Shown here one piece after another: positions 1 to 7,506 of a stretch of 8,992 bases of DNA. The notes beneath the pieces were generated by a model. It made no database searches. It saw only the letters and a program-made list of their open reading frames with translations, and was not told the origin of the DNA. How positions within the stretch are numbered: the first letter of the stretch is position 1; each line of letters begins with the position of its first letter. The translations under genes were made by a program, and so were the position numbers. The stretch is from HGM05232 sp964646495 (GTDB lineage Bacteria; Bacteroidota; Bacteroidia; Bacteroidales; Muribaculaceae), in NCBI GenBank assembly GCA_964646495.1, contig CAZYEO010000094.1:1-8992 (forward strand). The letters are read 5' to 3'.

Positions 1-115
1 GTGAATTTTCCATTGAGAAATCTGTGATGGCATCATTAAAATTTCCGGCATATATTTGCGTAAAAGATGCAAATCCTAATGTAACTGTATAAAATATCTT
101 TCTTATAATCTTCAT
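1..115 (-). CDS. N-terminal fragment of a secreted protein of unknown function (cut by window edge)
   Basis: An open frame reads leftward from an ATG at 115-113 to the window edge, giving 38 codons without a stop. The first 23 residues look like a Sec signal peptide: a basic start (MKIIRK), a hydrophobic stretch (about residues 7-18) and an Ile-Tyr-Ala end that fits signal peptidase I cleavage before Gly24. There is no lipobox cysteine, so a periplasmic or exported soluble protein is more likely than a lipoprotein. The mature start (GNFNDAITDFSMENS) faintly resembles the first helix of a tetratricopeptide repeat, but this is far too short for a family call. A TAnnTTTG motif lies about 20 bases upstream on the same strand. 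The function is not recognisable from this fragment. Confidence 0.6.
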   Translation of the reverse strand, partial: MKIIRKIFYTVTLGFASFTQIYAGNFNDAITDFSMENS

Positions 116-134
116 CTTATCTTCTGAATTTCCC

Positions 135-142
135 CAAAGTTA
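135..142 (-). promoter_or_regulatory. Possible -7 element (TAACTTTG) for the leftward secreted-protein gene
   Basis: On the minus strand the bases read TAACTTTG, a full match to the Bacteroidota -7 consensus TAnnTTTG, about 20 bases before the ATG at 115. The nearest upstream TTTG (plus-strand CAAA at 155-158) is only 12 bases away. The usual spacing to the -33 element is about 19-20, so the upstream half is not supported. Confidence 0.4.
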
Positions 143-212
143 CTAAAAATACTACAAATATTAGCCATTTATATATATGTAAATTCAAAAATTGCACTCA
201 GAGTCCTATCTA

Positions 213-229
213 AATTTATAATATAAATT
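213..229. repeat. AT-only 17-base perfect palindrome between divergent genes
   Basis: AATTTATA and TATAAATT flank a single central A, giving an 8+1+8 perfect inverted repeat. It lies in the 254-base divergent region between the secreted-protein gene and purL, about 63 bases upstream of the purL -7 motif. It could be a repressor site or simply AT-rich sequence. Apart from this, the two -7 motifs and the small leader hairpin, I see no gene or RNA in 116-369. Confidence 0.3.
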
Positions 230-266
230 GCTCGATATTACTGTGATTTATTTTTCAGCACTTTCA

Positions 267-299
267 TTGCTTTTTCTACAGAAAATTTAGCTACTTTTG
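267..299 (+). promoter_or_regulatory. Putative purL promoter (Bacteroidota type)
   Basis: TACTTTTG at 292-299 fits the -7 consensus TAnnTTTG exactly. A TTG at 267-269 could be a weak -33 element, although the 22-base spacing is slightly longer than the usual 19-20. The predicted transcription start near 304-306 would leave an untranslated leader of about 65 bases before the purL ATG. No other TAnnTTTG was seen between this site and the gene. Confidence 0.45.
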
Positions 300-319
300 T
301 AGGGAATTTTTAGCTATTA

Positions 320-333
320 CTTCCTATCGGAAG
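320..333 (+). other. Small hairpin in the purL leader
   Basis: CTTCC (320-324) and GGAAG (329-333) form a 5-base-pair stem with a TATC loop, within the predicted 5' leader of purL and about 36 bases before the ATG. There is no T-tract after it, so it is not a terminator. It is too small to be a known purine riboswitch and may be fortuitous. Confidence 0.25.
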
Positions 334-369
334 ATTCAATAACTTAATGTAAACTATACATCACCAAAC

Positions 370-3300
370 ATGATTAATTTCTTTAGCAAAGGAGCAAAGA
401 CATATTTTGCCGTTGACTCAAGCCATCCTATTTCAGGATTAGAAGTTGATAAACTCAAGTGGCTCTTTGATGGAGCAGAATTAGTGCCTGCCACATCCAT
501 TGAAGGTACATTCATTGGGCCACGGCGCGAAATGATAACCCCATGGAGTACTAACGCAGTAGAAATTACTCAAAATATGGGAATGAGCGGAATAAAGCGA
601 ATAGAACAGTTTGAAAAAACAGACTCCGACAACCCGCCTCACGATAAAATGCTCCAGCGAATATACCAAAACCTTACTCATGATATTTTTGAAATCACAA
701 CATCTCCCCAAGAAATAATATATATTGAAGACATCAACGCCTACAATCTAAAAGAGGGATTAGCTCTCAATCCCGATGAAATAGAATATCTCGAATCTCT
801 CAGCAAAAAAATAAACCGCCCTCTTACCGATAGTGAAGTATTCGGATTTTCTCAAGTTAATTCAGAACATTGCCGTCATAAAATATTCAATGGTACATTT
901 ATCATTGATGGCGAGGAAAAACCCCTTTCTTTATTCAAGTTAATCAAAAAAACATCTCAGGAAAATCCCAATAAGCTTGTTTCGGCTTATAAAGATAATG
1001 TCGCTTTTGTTGAAGGTCCTACAATGGAACAATTTGCTCCACGCAACCCTGAAAAGCCCGATTTCTTTGAGATTAAAGATATTAAAACGGTAATTTCGCT
1101 TAAAGCGGAAACTCATAATTTCCCTACAACCGTAGAACCGTTTAATGGTGCAGCGACCGGAACGGGGGGTGAAATACGGGATCGCATGGGTGGAGGAAAA
1201 GCCAGCATGCCTATTGCCGGGACTGCCGTATATATGACTTCATATCCTCGTACTGCTGAGCACAGAGCATGGGAAGCAACTATGCCGCCACGCCCTTGGC
1301 TATACCAAACACCCGAAGAGATACTAATCAAAGCATCAAATGGAGCATCTGATTTCGGAAACAAATTCGGGCAACCACTTATCTGCGGATCTTTACTCAC
1401 ATTTGAGCATGAAGAAAATAATACCCAATATGCCTACGATAAAGTTATAATGCTTGCAGGAGGTGTAGGATATGGTAACATGCGAGATGCACTTAAAGGA
1501 AACCCAACTCCAGGTCAAAAAGTAGTGGTGATGGGTGGAGATAATTATAGAATCGGTATGGGAGGCGGAGCTGTTTCATCTGTTAATACCGGGCAATATA
1601 ATAATTCCATCGAATTGAATGCCGTGCAACGTGCCAACCCTGAGATGCAAAAACGCGTATCAAATGTTGTAAGAGCTCTCGGCGAATCCGATCACAACCC
1701 TATTGTTTCTATTCACGATCATGGTGCTGGTGGACACCTAAACGCCTTGTCGGAACTTGTAGAAGTCACGGGAGGTAAAATTGAAATTGATGCTCTTCCT
1801 GTAGGTGACCCTACCCTATCATCTAAAGAGATTGTAGGGAATGAATCTCAAGAGAGAATGGGAATGATTATCGATGAAAAAGAGATTGAATGGGTGAATA
1901 AAATTGCCGAAAGAGAACGTGCTCCTTTTTATGTAGTAGGTGAAACTACCGATGATAATCGTTTTGTATTCGAACAAAAAGATGGAATAAAGCCAATAGA
2001 TTTGGCTATGGATGATATGTTTGGAAATTCGCCAAAAACATATATGACGGATAATACAATCGATAAGCGATTTAAGGCTCCTAAATATAAGACATCTAAA
2101 ATCAACGATTACCTCGAAAATGTGCTTCAACTTGAGGCAGTAGCATGCAAAGATTGGCTCACTAATAAAGTAGACCGCTCAATTACCGGTAAAATAGCTC
2201 GCCAACAGTGCCAAGGCGAAATTCAGCTTCCTTTAAGTGATTGCGGAGTAGTAGCTCTTGATTATACCGGTACCCACGGTATTGCAACTTCTATCGGTCA
2301 TGCTCCTCAAGCAGCAATTGTTGATTCGGCAAAAGGCTCTATTCTTGCAATAGCAGAATCTCTTACTAATATTGTAGGAGCACCTCTTGAAGATGGAATA
2401 AAAGGTATTTCTCTCAGTGCCAATTGGATGTGGCCATGCCGCAATCCGGGCGAAGACGCAGCTCTATACAAGGCTGTAGAAGCATGTAGCGAATTTGCTT
2501 GTAAATTGGGAATAAATATTCCTACCGGCAAAGACAGCTTATCAATGACACAAAAATATGGTGATCGTAAAGTTTTATCACCTGGAACCGTAATAATATC
2601 TGCCGGCGGAGAGGTATCAGACGTGAAAAAAGTATTATCGCCGGTGATGCAAAACAAAAAGAGCAAATTATATTATATTGATTTCTCACAAGACTCATTG
2701 AAACTCGGTGGATCGGCATTAGCTCAATCCTTGAATGCTATCGGAGATGAAGTACCGACGGTGCTATCTGCCGAATATTTTGCATCTACTTTTGAAACAA
2801 TACAGAAATTAGTTTCTCAATCTCTACTCCTTTCCGGACACGATATTTCAGCCGGAGGTCTCATTACCGCATTGCTCGAAATGAATTTCGCCAATACAAA
2901 AGGTGGAATGAATATTAATCTTGATGGATTTGATGAAAAAGAAATTATAAAAATTCTTTTTGCAGAAAATCCTGCTATGATAATTCAGGTTGCCGACAAC
3001 CATGTATCTAAAGTTGAAAAAATATTGACTGACGCAAAGACCAATTTCATAGCCATTGGCAATCCAATGGATGAACGATGCGTATCAATCGAAAAGGATC
3101 GAGCCCAATATTTATTCTTCATTGATCACCTGCGCGATGTATGGTTTAAGTCATCATACCTGCTCGACAGGATACAAAGCGGTGAGAAATGTGCCAAACA
3201 ACGATTTGAAAATTACAAAAAACAACCTATCCATTATCATTTCCCTGCCGACTTTACAGGAACAAAGAAAGATGTAGGCATAGATTCGTCAAGACGCACC

Positions 3301-4059
3301 CCTTCTGGAATAAAAGCTGCCATTATACGTGAAAAAGGTGTAAATGGAGATCGCGAAATGGCATATGCATTGTATCTTGCAGGATTTGATGTAAAAGATG
3401 TTCATATGACCGACTTAATGTCGGGACGTGAAACACTGGATGAAGTAAATATGATCGTGTTTGTGGGGGGATTCTCCAATTCTGATGTACTCGGTTCAGC
3501 CAAAGGTTGGGCAGGAGGATTTTTATGGAATGAAAAAGCCAAAGAGACCCTCAAAAGATTCTATGACCGCAAAGACACAATGAGTCTTGGCGTATGCAAT
3601 GGATGCCAATTGATGGTAGAGCTCAATCTTATAAACCCTGAACATAATAAGCTTACAAAAATGGAGCATAATGACTCACACAAATTGGAATCACAATTTG
3701 TAGGAGTTACAATACCATCCAACAATTCAATAATGCTCGGCTCTTTTGCAGGGAGTAAACTTGGAATATGGGTTACTCATGGAGAGGGCAAATTTAACCT
3801 CCCTGAAAGTATTGATAATTATAATATAGTGGCACAATATTCCTACGATGCTTATCCCGCCAACCCCAATGGGTCACCTCAAGGTGTAGCTGGAATCGCA
3901 TCGGCTGATGGTCGTCACCTTGCAATGATGCCACACTTGGAACGCACTATATTCCCATGGCAGTGCGGATATTATCCAGAAACACATAAGAATGATGAAA
4001 TCACTCCGTGGATCGAGGCATTTAGGAATGCTCTTAATTGGATAGAAAATAACAAGTAA
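370..4059 (+). CDS. purL: Phosphoribosylformylglycinamidine (FGAM) synthase, single-chain large form
   Basis: PurL catalyses the fourth step of de novo purine synthesis in the cytoplasm: FGAR + ATP + glutamine give FGAM + ADP + Pi + glutamate. The 1229 residues match the large one-polypeptide form, slightly shorter than the roughly 1295 of enterobacteria. In order they show a PurS-like N-terminal region (about 1-140); a linker with NSEHCRH (164-170); the first AIRS-like synthase half with AETHNFP (246-252) and a glycine-rich run ending GGGKASMP (274-281); a second half with NWMWPCRNPGED (from 685) and GKDSLSM (720-726); and a class I glutamine amidotransferase domain (about 980-1229). The glutaminase triad looks intact: Cys1076 in GVCNGCQ, then His1189 and Glu1191 in MPHLER. 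The ATG start gives the expected N-terminus (MINFFSKGAK) and follows a promoter motif at a sensible distance. The gene is monocistronic here and ends at a terminator shared with the convergent flavodoxin gene. No defect is visible. Confidence 0.98.
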   Translation: MINFFSKGAKTYFAVDSSHPISGLEVDKLKWLFDGAELVPATSIEGTFIGPRREMITPWSTNAVEITQNMGMSGIKRIEQFEKTDSDNPPHDKMLQRIYQNLTHDIFEITTSPQEIIYIEDINAYNLKEGLALNPDEIEYLESLSKKINRPLTDSEVFGFSQVNSEHCRHKIFNGTFIIDGEEKPLSLFKLIKKTSQENPNKLVSAYKDNVAFVEGPTMEQFAPRNPEKPDFFEIKDIKTVISLKAETHNFPTTVEPFNGAATGTGGEIRDRMGGGKASMPIAGTAVYMTSYPRTAEHRAWEATMPPRPWLYQTPEEILIKASNGASDFGNKFGQPLICGSLLTFEHEENNTQYAYDKVIMLAGGVGYGNMRDALKGNPTPGQKVVVMGGDNYRIGMGGGAVSSVNTGQYNNSIELNAVQRANPEMQKRVSNVVRALGESDHNPIVSIHDHGAGGHLNALSELVEVTGGKIEIDALPVGDPTLSSKEIVGNESQERMGMIIDEKEIEWVNKIAERERAPFYVVGETTDDNRFVFEQKDGIKPIDLAMDDMFGNSPKTYMTDNTIDKRFKAPKYKTSKINDYLENVLQLEAVACKDWLTNKVDRSITGKIARQQCQGEIQLPLSDCGVVALDYTGTHGIATSIGHAPQAAIVDSAKGSILAIAESLTNIVGAPLEDGIKGISLSANWMWPCRNPGEDAALYKAVEACSEFACKLGINIPTGKDSLSMTQKYGDRKVLSPGTVIISAGGEVSDVKKVLSPVMQNKKSKLYYIDFSQDSLKLGGSALAQSLNAIGDEVPTVLSAEYFASTFETIQKLVSQSLLLSGHDISAGGLITALLEMNFANTKGGMNINLDGFDEKEIIKILFAENPAMIIQVADNHVSKVEKILTDAKTNFIAIGNPMDERCVSIEKDRAQYLFFIDHLRDVWFKSSYLLDRIQSGEKCAKQRFENYKKQPIHYHFPADFTGTKKDVGIDSSRRTPSGIKAAIIREKGVNGDREMAYALYLAGFDVKDVHMTDLMSGRETLDEVNMIVFVGGFSNSDVLGSAKGWAGGFLWNEKAKETLKRFYDRKDTMSLGVCNGCQLMVELNLINPEHNKLTKMEHNDSHKLESQFVGVTIPSNNSIMLGSFAGSKLGIWVTHGEGKFNLPESIDNYNIVAQYSYDAYPANPNGSPQGVAGIASADGRHLAMMPHLERTIFPWQCGYYPETHKNDEITPWIEAFRNALNWIENNK

Positions 4060-4081
4060 TACACTTATTAATCTAATATTA

Positions 4082-4121
4082 AGCACCCACTTCAAACCAA
4101 GATTGTGGGTGCTCATTTTTT
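4082..4121 (+). terminator. Rho-independent terminator after purL, between convergent genes
   Basis: AGCACCCAC (4082-4090) pairs perfectly with GTGGGTGCT (4105-4113) across a 14-base loop, followed by CATTTTTTAA. It starts 22 bases after the purL stop and has the canonical stem plus T-tract for the plus strand. Read leftward, the same stem is followed by TTAATATTAG, a poorer T-tract. It may therefore also slow transcription from the flavodoxin gene, which ends 27 bases away, but less efficiently. Confidence 0.85.
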
Positions 4122-4147
4122 AATCAAAACTCAATTCAAGACACAAT

Positions 4148-4654
4148 TTATTCATCTATCTCTTTTTTTATGAGTTTACACCATTGCTCTACCCTCTTCT
4201 CAGTGATACCGGAATGATTTACTTCATCGAGAAGCAACCCTACATATTTTCCATCGATAAATGCGGCTGACTCATCAAATGTGTATTCAGATGCCTCAAA
4301 CGATCCAATAAAATTAGCTCCGGTTTTCTGTAATTTTTCATACAGAACCCCAATTGCGCTACAAAATGTATCGCTCATAGTCTCATCGCCACAACCAAAT
4401 ATTGCGATTTTCTTACCGACCAAATCAAGTTCTTCAAGACCTTTGATAAAATCATCCCAATCATCTTGAAGATCACCACTGCCCCAAGTACTGGTACCCA
4501 AAATCAACACATTGTACTTATCTACTGTAGAGGGTTTCGTATTTGCTACATCATATATATCGGAATTTGCTATTCCCATTATTACCCCTATACGTTTTGC
4601 TACTTTTTCAGTATTTCCCGTTGAGGATCCGTAAAATATACCAATTTCTGCCAT
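4148..4654 (-). CDS. fldA: Long-chain flavodoxin
   Basis: This is a small cytoplasmic FMN protein that carries electrons at low potential, often in place of ferredoxin. At 168 residues it fits the long-chain class. The N-terminal strand and phosphate loop (IGIFYGSSTGNTE, with SSTGNT at 10-15) are typical. The 50s FMN loop reads TSTWGSG with Trp57 available to flank the flavin, and WDDF follows at 66-69. The 90s loop begins GCGDETMSDTFC at 87. E. coli FldA has GCGDQEDYAEYFC there, with a tyrosine against the isoalloxazine ring. Here that tyrosine is absent, a Met or Ser falls in its place, and the loop is one residue shorter. The gene stands alone on the minus strand, converging on purL and diverging from purH. 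An iron-responsive role is common for flavodoxins, but no Fur-like operator is evident. Its own promoter is unclear: the upstream 120 bases hold only imperfect matches to TAnnTTTG (such as TAATTTTA near the gene). Confidence 0.93.
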   Translation of the reverse strand: MAEIGIFYGSSTGNTEKVAKRIGVIMGIANSDIYDVANTKPSTVDKYNVLILGTSTWGSGDLQDDWDDFIKGLEELDLVGKKIAIFGCGDETMSDTFCSAIGVLYEKLQKTGANFIGSFEASEYTFDESAAFIDGKYVGLLLDEVNHSGITEKRVEQWCKLIKKEIDE

Positions 4655-4709
4655 AATCGTTTTTGTAAAATTATAACATATAAACGTGGTGCGAAAAAAA
4701 TAGTTCTAT

Positions 4710-4766
4710 AATTACACATTTTAGTATCCTAAAAAATTTAATTATAAGGAATTTAATTACACATTT
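4710..4766. repeat. 12-base direct repeat AATTACACATTT in the flavodoxin/purH intergenic region
   Basis: AATTACACATTT occurs at 4710-4721 and again at 4755-4766, 45 bases apart start to start, or a little over four helical turns. Both copies lie in the divergent region, upstream of purH and of the flavodoxin gene. Such spacing could suit a paired operator, but the AT-rich background raises the chance of coincidence. Confidence 0.35.
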
Positions 4767-4786
4767 ATAGTTATATATCTCCTTAT
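4744..4786. repeat. 7-base inverted repeat overlapping the upstream part of the purH promoter
   Basis: ATAAGGA (4744-4750) is mirrored by TCCTTAT (4780-4786) across 29 bases. The right arm ends 6 bases before the purH -7 element, and the span encloses one copy of the AATTACACATTT repeat and the -33 position. It would not be transcribed from the predicted purH start, so a protein-binding site is more plausible than an RNA hairpin. Confidence 0.25.
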
Positions 4787-4792
4787 TTTTAA

Positions 4793-4800
4793 TAATTTTG
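4793..4800 (+). promoter_or_regulatory. purH (and probably mre cluster) promoter -7 element
   Basis: TAATTTTG matches TAnnTTTG exactly and ends 29 bases before the purH ATG at 4830, so transcription would start near 4805-4807 with a leader of roughly 25 bases. No good TTTG is seen about 20 bases upstream, so the -33 half is weak. Its position also argues against a TTG start at 4803, which would sit at or before the transcription start. No other convincing promoter is visible before mreB, so this may drive the downstream cluster too. Confidence 0.5.
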
Positions 4801-4829
4801 CATTGTCATTTAAATACCCTATAATTGTA

Positions 4830-6356
4830 ATGAATTCCAGTAAAAAAATCAAGACAGCCCTTATATCCGTATATCATAAAGACGGATTAGATCGTATCCT
4901 TAAACTACTGAACGACAATGGTGTAAAATTCTTATCAACAGGAGGAACCCAATCTTTTATTAACGATTTGGGCTATGAGTGCGATGCTGTGGAAGATCTC
5001 ACAGGCTATCCATCCATTCTTGGTGGAAGAGTAAAAACACTACACCCAAAGATTTTCGGAGGAATACTTAACCGCCGTAATAATGACAAAGATGCTGAAC
5101 AAATTTCGCAATATGAAATCCCTGAAATAGATCTTGTAATTGTTGATCTTTATCCATTTGAGGAAACAGTTGCCTCAGGAGCCGAGGATTCTGCTATTAT
5201 AGAAAAAATTGATATTGGTGGAATTTCACTTATCAGAGCAGCTGCAAAAAATTTCAATGATGTGGTAATTGTAGCATCAAAAGCCCAATACAATCCACTT
5301 TATGAAATACTTTCAAAAAGTGAAAATGCCTCTACTACTCTTGACGAACGCAAATGGTTTGCGAAAGAGGCTTTTGCTGTTTCAAGTGCTTATGATAGTG
5401 CTATTTTTAGTTATTTCGACAAAGAAGAGCCTTCAGCTCTAAGAATTGCCGTAAATAATGCAAAGACAATGCGTTATGGAGAAAACCCTCATCAAAATGG
5501 AATCTTTTATGGAGATTTCAATGAAATATTCGACAAACTTCACGGGAAAGAAATATCATACAACAATCTCCTTGACATCAACGCAGCTGTAGACCTAATT
5601 TCAGAATTTTCCGATACAACCTTTGCAATTCTTAAACACAATAATGCTTGCGGACTCGCTACACGCCCTACTCTTATCGAAGCATGGAAAGACGCGTTGG
5701 CAGGAGATCCCGTATCGGCATTTGGTGGTGTTCTTATTACCAATCGTGAGATTGATAAAGATACTGCAGAAGAAATCAACAAACTTTTCTTCGAAGTTAT
5801 AATTGCCCCGGCATATTCTAAAGAAGCGCTCGAAATTTTAGAACAAAAGAAGAACCGTATCATTTTAGTAATCAAAAAAATGAGCGGAAGCAAAACTCAA
5901 GTAAGATCTCTACTCAATGGCATTTTGGTTCAGGATAAAGACACTTATTGTGAAACACCCGAAGAACTTAAACAAGTTACAACCAAGTCTGTGAGTAAAG
6001 AGCAAGTAGAAGATCTTCTTTTTGCTAACAAAATAGTAAAACATAGTAAAAGCAACGCAATTGTGCTTGCAAAAAATAAACAATTGATCGCAAGTGGTAT
6101 CGGACAAACGTCTCGTGTTGATGCACTTCGACAAGCTATAGAAAAAGCCGAATCATTTAATTTTGATCTGAAAGGATCTGTAATGGCTTCGGATGCGTTC
6201 TTTCCCTTTGGTGATTGCGTGGAGATCGCCCACAAAGCCGGCGTTAATGCTGTGATACAACCGGGGGGATCTGTAAGAGACAACGAAAGTATTGAATATT
6301 GTAACAACAACAATGTGGCAATGGTTATGACAGGCATACGCCACTTTAAACATTAA
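4830..6356 (+). CDS. purH: Bifunctional AICAR formyltransferase / IMP cyclohydrolase
   Basis: PurH performs the last two steps of IMP synthesis: formylation of AICAR with 10-formyl-tetrahydrofolate, then ring closure of FAICAR. The 508 residues fit the family. The N-terminal MGS-like cyclohydrolase domain (about 1-190) carries ALISVYHKDG (10-19), a STGGT motif and GGRVKTLHPKI (65-75). The formyltransferase part shows RYGENPHQ, the catalytic pair Lys269-His270 in KHNNACG, DPVSAFGG, and the usual C-terminus with FFPFGDCVEIA, IQPGGSVRD and GIRHFKH. The frame stays open upstream to a TTG at 4803, adding nine residues (MSFKYPIIV). I prefer the ATG at 4830 because its product begins just before the conserved SVYHK motif, as in the family, and because a -7 element ends at 4800. 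mreB begins 8 bases after the stop with no terminator between, which suggests one transcript. Confidence 0.97.
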   Translation: MNSSKKIKTALISVYHKDGLDRILKLLNDNGVKFLSTGGTQSFINDLGYECDAVEDLTGYPSILGGRVKTLHPKIFGGILNRRNNDKDAEQISQYEIPEIDLVIVDLYPFEETVASGAEDSAIIEKIDIGGISLIRAAAKNFNDVVIVASKAQYNPLYEILSKSENASTTLDERKWFAKEAFAVSSAYDSAIFSYFDKEEPSALRIAVNNAKTMRYGENPHQNGIFYGDFNEIFDKLHGKEISYNNLLDINAAVDLISEFSDTTFAILKHNNACGLATRPTLIEAWKDALAGDPVSAFGGVLITNREIDKDTAEEINKLFFEVIIAPAYSKEALEILEQKKNRIILVIKKMSGSKTQVRSLLNGILVQDKDTYCETPEELKQVTTKSVSKEQVEDLLFANKIVKHSKSNAIVLAKNKQLIASGIGQTSRVDALRQAIEKAESFNFDLKGSVMASDAFFPFGDCVEIAHKAGVNAVIQPGGSVRDNESIEYCNNNNVAMVMTGIRHFKH

Positions 6357-6364
6357 AAAACTCT

Positions 6365-7384
6365 ATGGGATTGTTTTCATTCACCCAAGAAATAGCAATG
6401 GACTTGGGTACAGCAAATACAATCATTATTCATAATGATAAAATAGTAATCGATGAGCCATCTGTAGTGGCTTTAGATGCAAAATCGGGCAAATTAATCG
6501 CTGTAGGTGAAAGAGCTCGCCAAATGCACGGAAAGACTCACGAGAATATTAAAACCGTTCGACCATTACGCGATGGTGTAATAGCTGACTTTAACGCTGC
6601 CGAGCTAATGATCAGAGGATTGGTAAAAATGGTTAGCTCAAAGAGTCACTGGTTTTCCCCTTCATTGCGAATGGTAGTATGTATTCCATCAGGAAGCACC
6701 GAAGTAGAAATACGTGCTGTGCGAGATTCTTCTGAGCATGCCGGAGGACGTGATGTATACATGATATATGAGCCAATGGCTGCTGCACTGGGAATCGGAC
6801 TCGACGTTGAAGCTCCCGAAGGAAATATGATTGTTGATATAGGTGGTGGTAGCACTGAGATCGCCGTAATATCTCTTGGTGGTATTGTGAGCAATAAGAG
6901 TATACGTATTGCCGGCGATGACCTCACGGATGATATTCAGGAACACATGAGACGCGCTCATAACGTAAAAGTAGGTGAACGCACTGCTGAACTTATAAAG
7001 ATAAATGTGGGTTCGGCACTTACTGAACTTGAAAATCCACCGGAAGATTATATCGTACACGGACCTAATCAAATGACTGCACTTCCAATGGAAGTACCGG
7101 TATCATATCAGGAAATATCCCACTGTATTGAGAAATCAATATCCAAGATTGAGGCGGCGGTGTTGAGCGCACTTGAACAAACTCCACCGGAATTATATGC
7201 CGACATCGTGGCAAATGGTATATATCTTGCAGGTGGAGGTGCATTACTTAGAGGTCTTGATAAGAGATTAACCGATAAAATTGGAATCCCATTCCACATT
7301 GCAGAAGATCCGCTTCATGCTGTTGCAAAAGGAACTGGTGTAGCTCTTAAAAATATTAACCGCTTCTCTTTCTTGATTCGATAA
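6365..7384 (+). CDS. mreB: Rod-shape-determining actin homologue MreB
   Basis: MreB polymerises on the inner face of the membrane and guides the elongasome that builds lateral peptidoglycan. The 339 residues are the normal length. Actin-fold ATP-binding motifs are all present: phosphate 1 DLGTANT (13-19), the connecting region with the conserved glutamate Glu136 in YEPMAAALG, phosphate 2 DIGGGSTE (158-165), and the adenosine motif LAGGGALLRGLD (from 288). The short hydrophobic N-terminus (MGLFSF) could aid membrane contact, as the N-terminal helix of E. coli MreB does. The ATG lies 8 bases after purH, so purH-mreB cotranscription is likely. A 122-base gap holding a hairpin separates it from mreC, unlike the overlapping joins further downstream. 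No defect is visible. Confidence 0.97.
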   Translation: MGLFSFTQEIAMDLGTANTIIIHNDKIVIDEPSVVALDAKSGKLIAVGERARQMHGKTHENIKTVRPLRDGVIADFNAAELMIRGLVKMVSSKSHWFSPSLRMVVCIPSGSTEVEIRAVRDSSEHAGGRDVYMIYEPMAAALGIGLDVEAPEGNMIVDIGGGSTEIAVISLGGIVSNKSIRIAGDDLTDDIQEHMRRAHNVKVGERTAELIKINVGSALTELENPPEDYIVHGPNQMTALPMEVPVSYQEISHCIEKSISKIEAAVLSALEQTPPELYADIVANGIYLAGGGALLRGLDKRLTDKIGIPFHIAEDPLHAVAKGTGVALKNINRFSFLIR

Positions 7385-7417
7385 TTACGTCTCGAAAGAT
7401 AACGATATAAGATAAGC

Positions 7418-7460
7418 AGGAAGAGAAGGCGATGAATTGAATAATATTCATTGTCTTCCT
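7418..7460 (+). other. Two-tier stem-loop in the mreB-mreC gap
   Basis: AGGAAGA (7418-7424) pairs perfectly with TCTTCCT (7454-7460). Inside it, GATGAAT (7431-7437) pairs with ATTCATT (7446-7452), including one G-U pair, around an 8-base loop. The two stems are joined by an asymmetric internal loop (GAAGGC on the left, a single G on the right). Only TTC follows the outer stem, so it is not a canonical terminator. It could cause partial termination, mRNA processing or 3'-end protection that sets MreB above MreC/MreD. The rest of the gap (7385-7506) shows no TAnnTTTG promoter and no open gene. Confidence 0.45.
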
Positions 7461-7506
7461 TTCGGTTATACTAATGTTGATATTTACACTTATAAAACAA
7501 TAAACT

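Noticed and set aside
301..369. Purine, ZTP or PRPP riboswitch in the purL leader
   Set aside because: The predicted leader is only about 65 bases with one 5-bp hairpin and no conserved aptamer core that I can recognise. The purH leader is shorter still (about 25 bases).
1113..2719. Several minus-strand open frames of 65-119 codons inside purL
   Set aside because: They lie fully antisense to a well-conserved enzyme, show no recognisable motifs, and have compositions expected from reading a coding strand backwards.
3056..3277. Plus-strand 73-codon frame within purL
   Set aside because: It is out of frame inside conserved coding sequence, with no start context or family resemblance.
4105..4140. 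Strong bidirectional terminator for the flavodoxin gene
   Set aside because: The stem is symmetric, but on the minus strand it is followed by TTAATATTAG and not a T-run, so only the plus-strand direction is called with confidence.
5540..6353. Overlapping minus-strand frames inside purH
   Set aside because: All are antisense to motif-bearing AICAR formyltransferase sequence, and none has its own promoter or recognisable domain.
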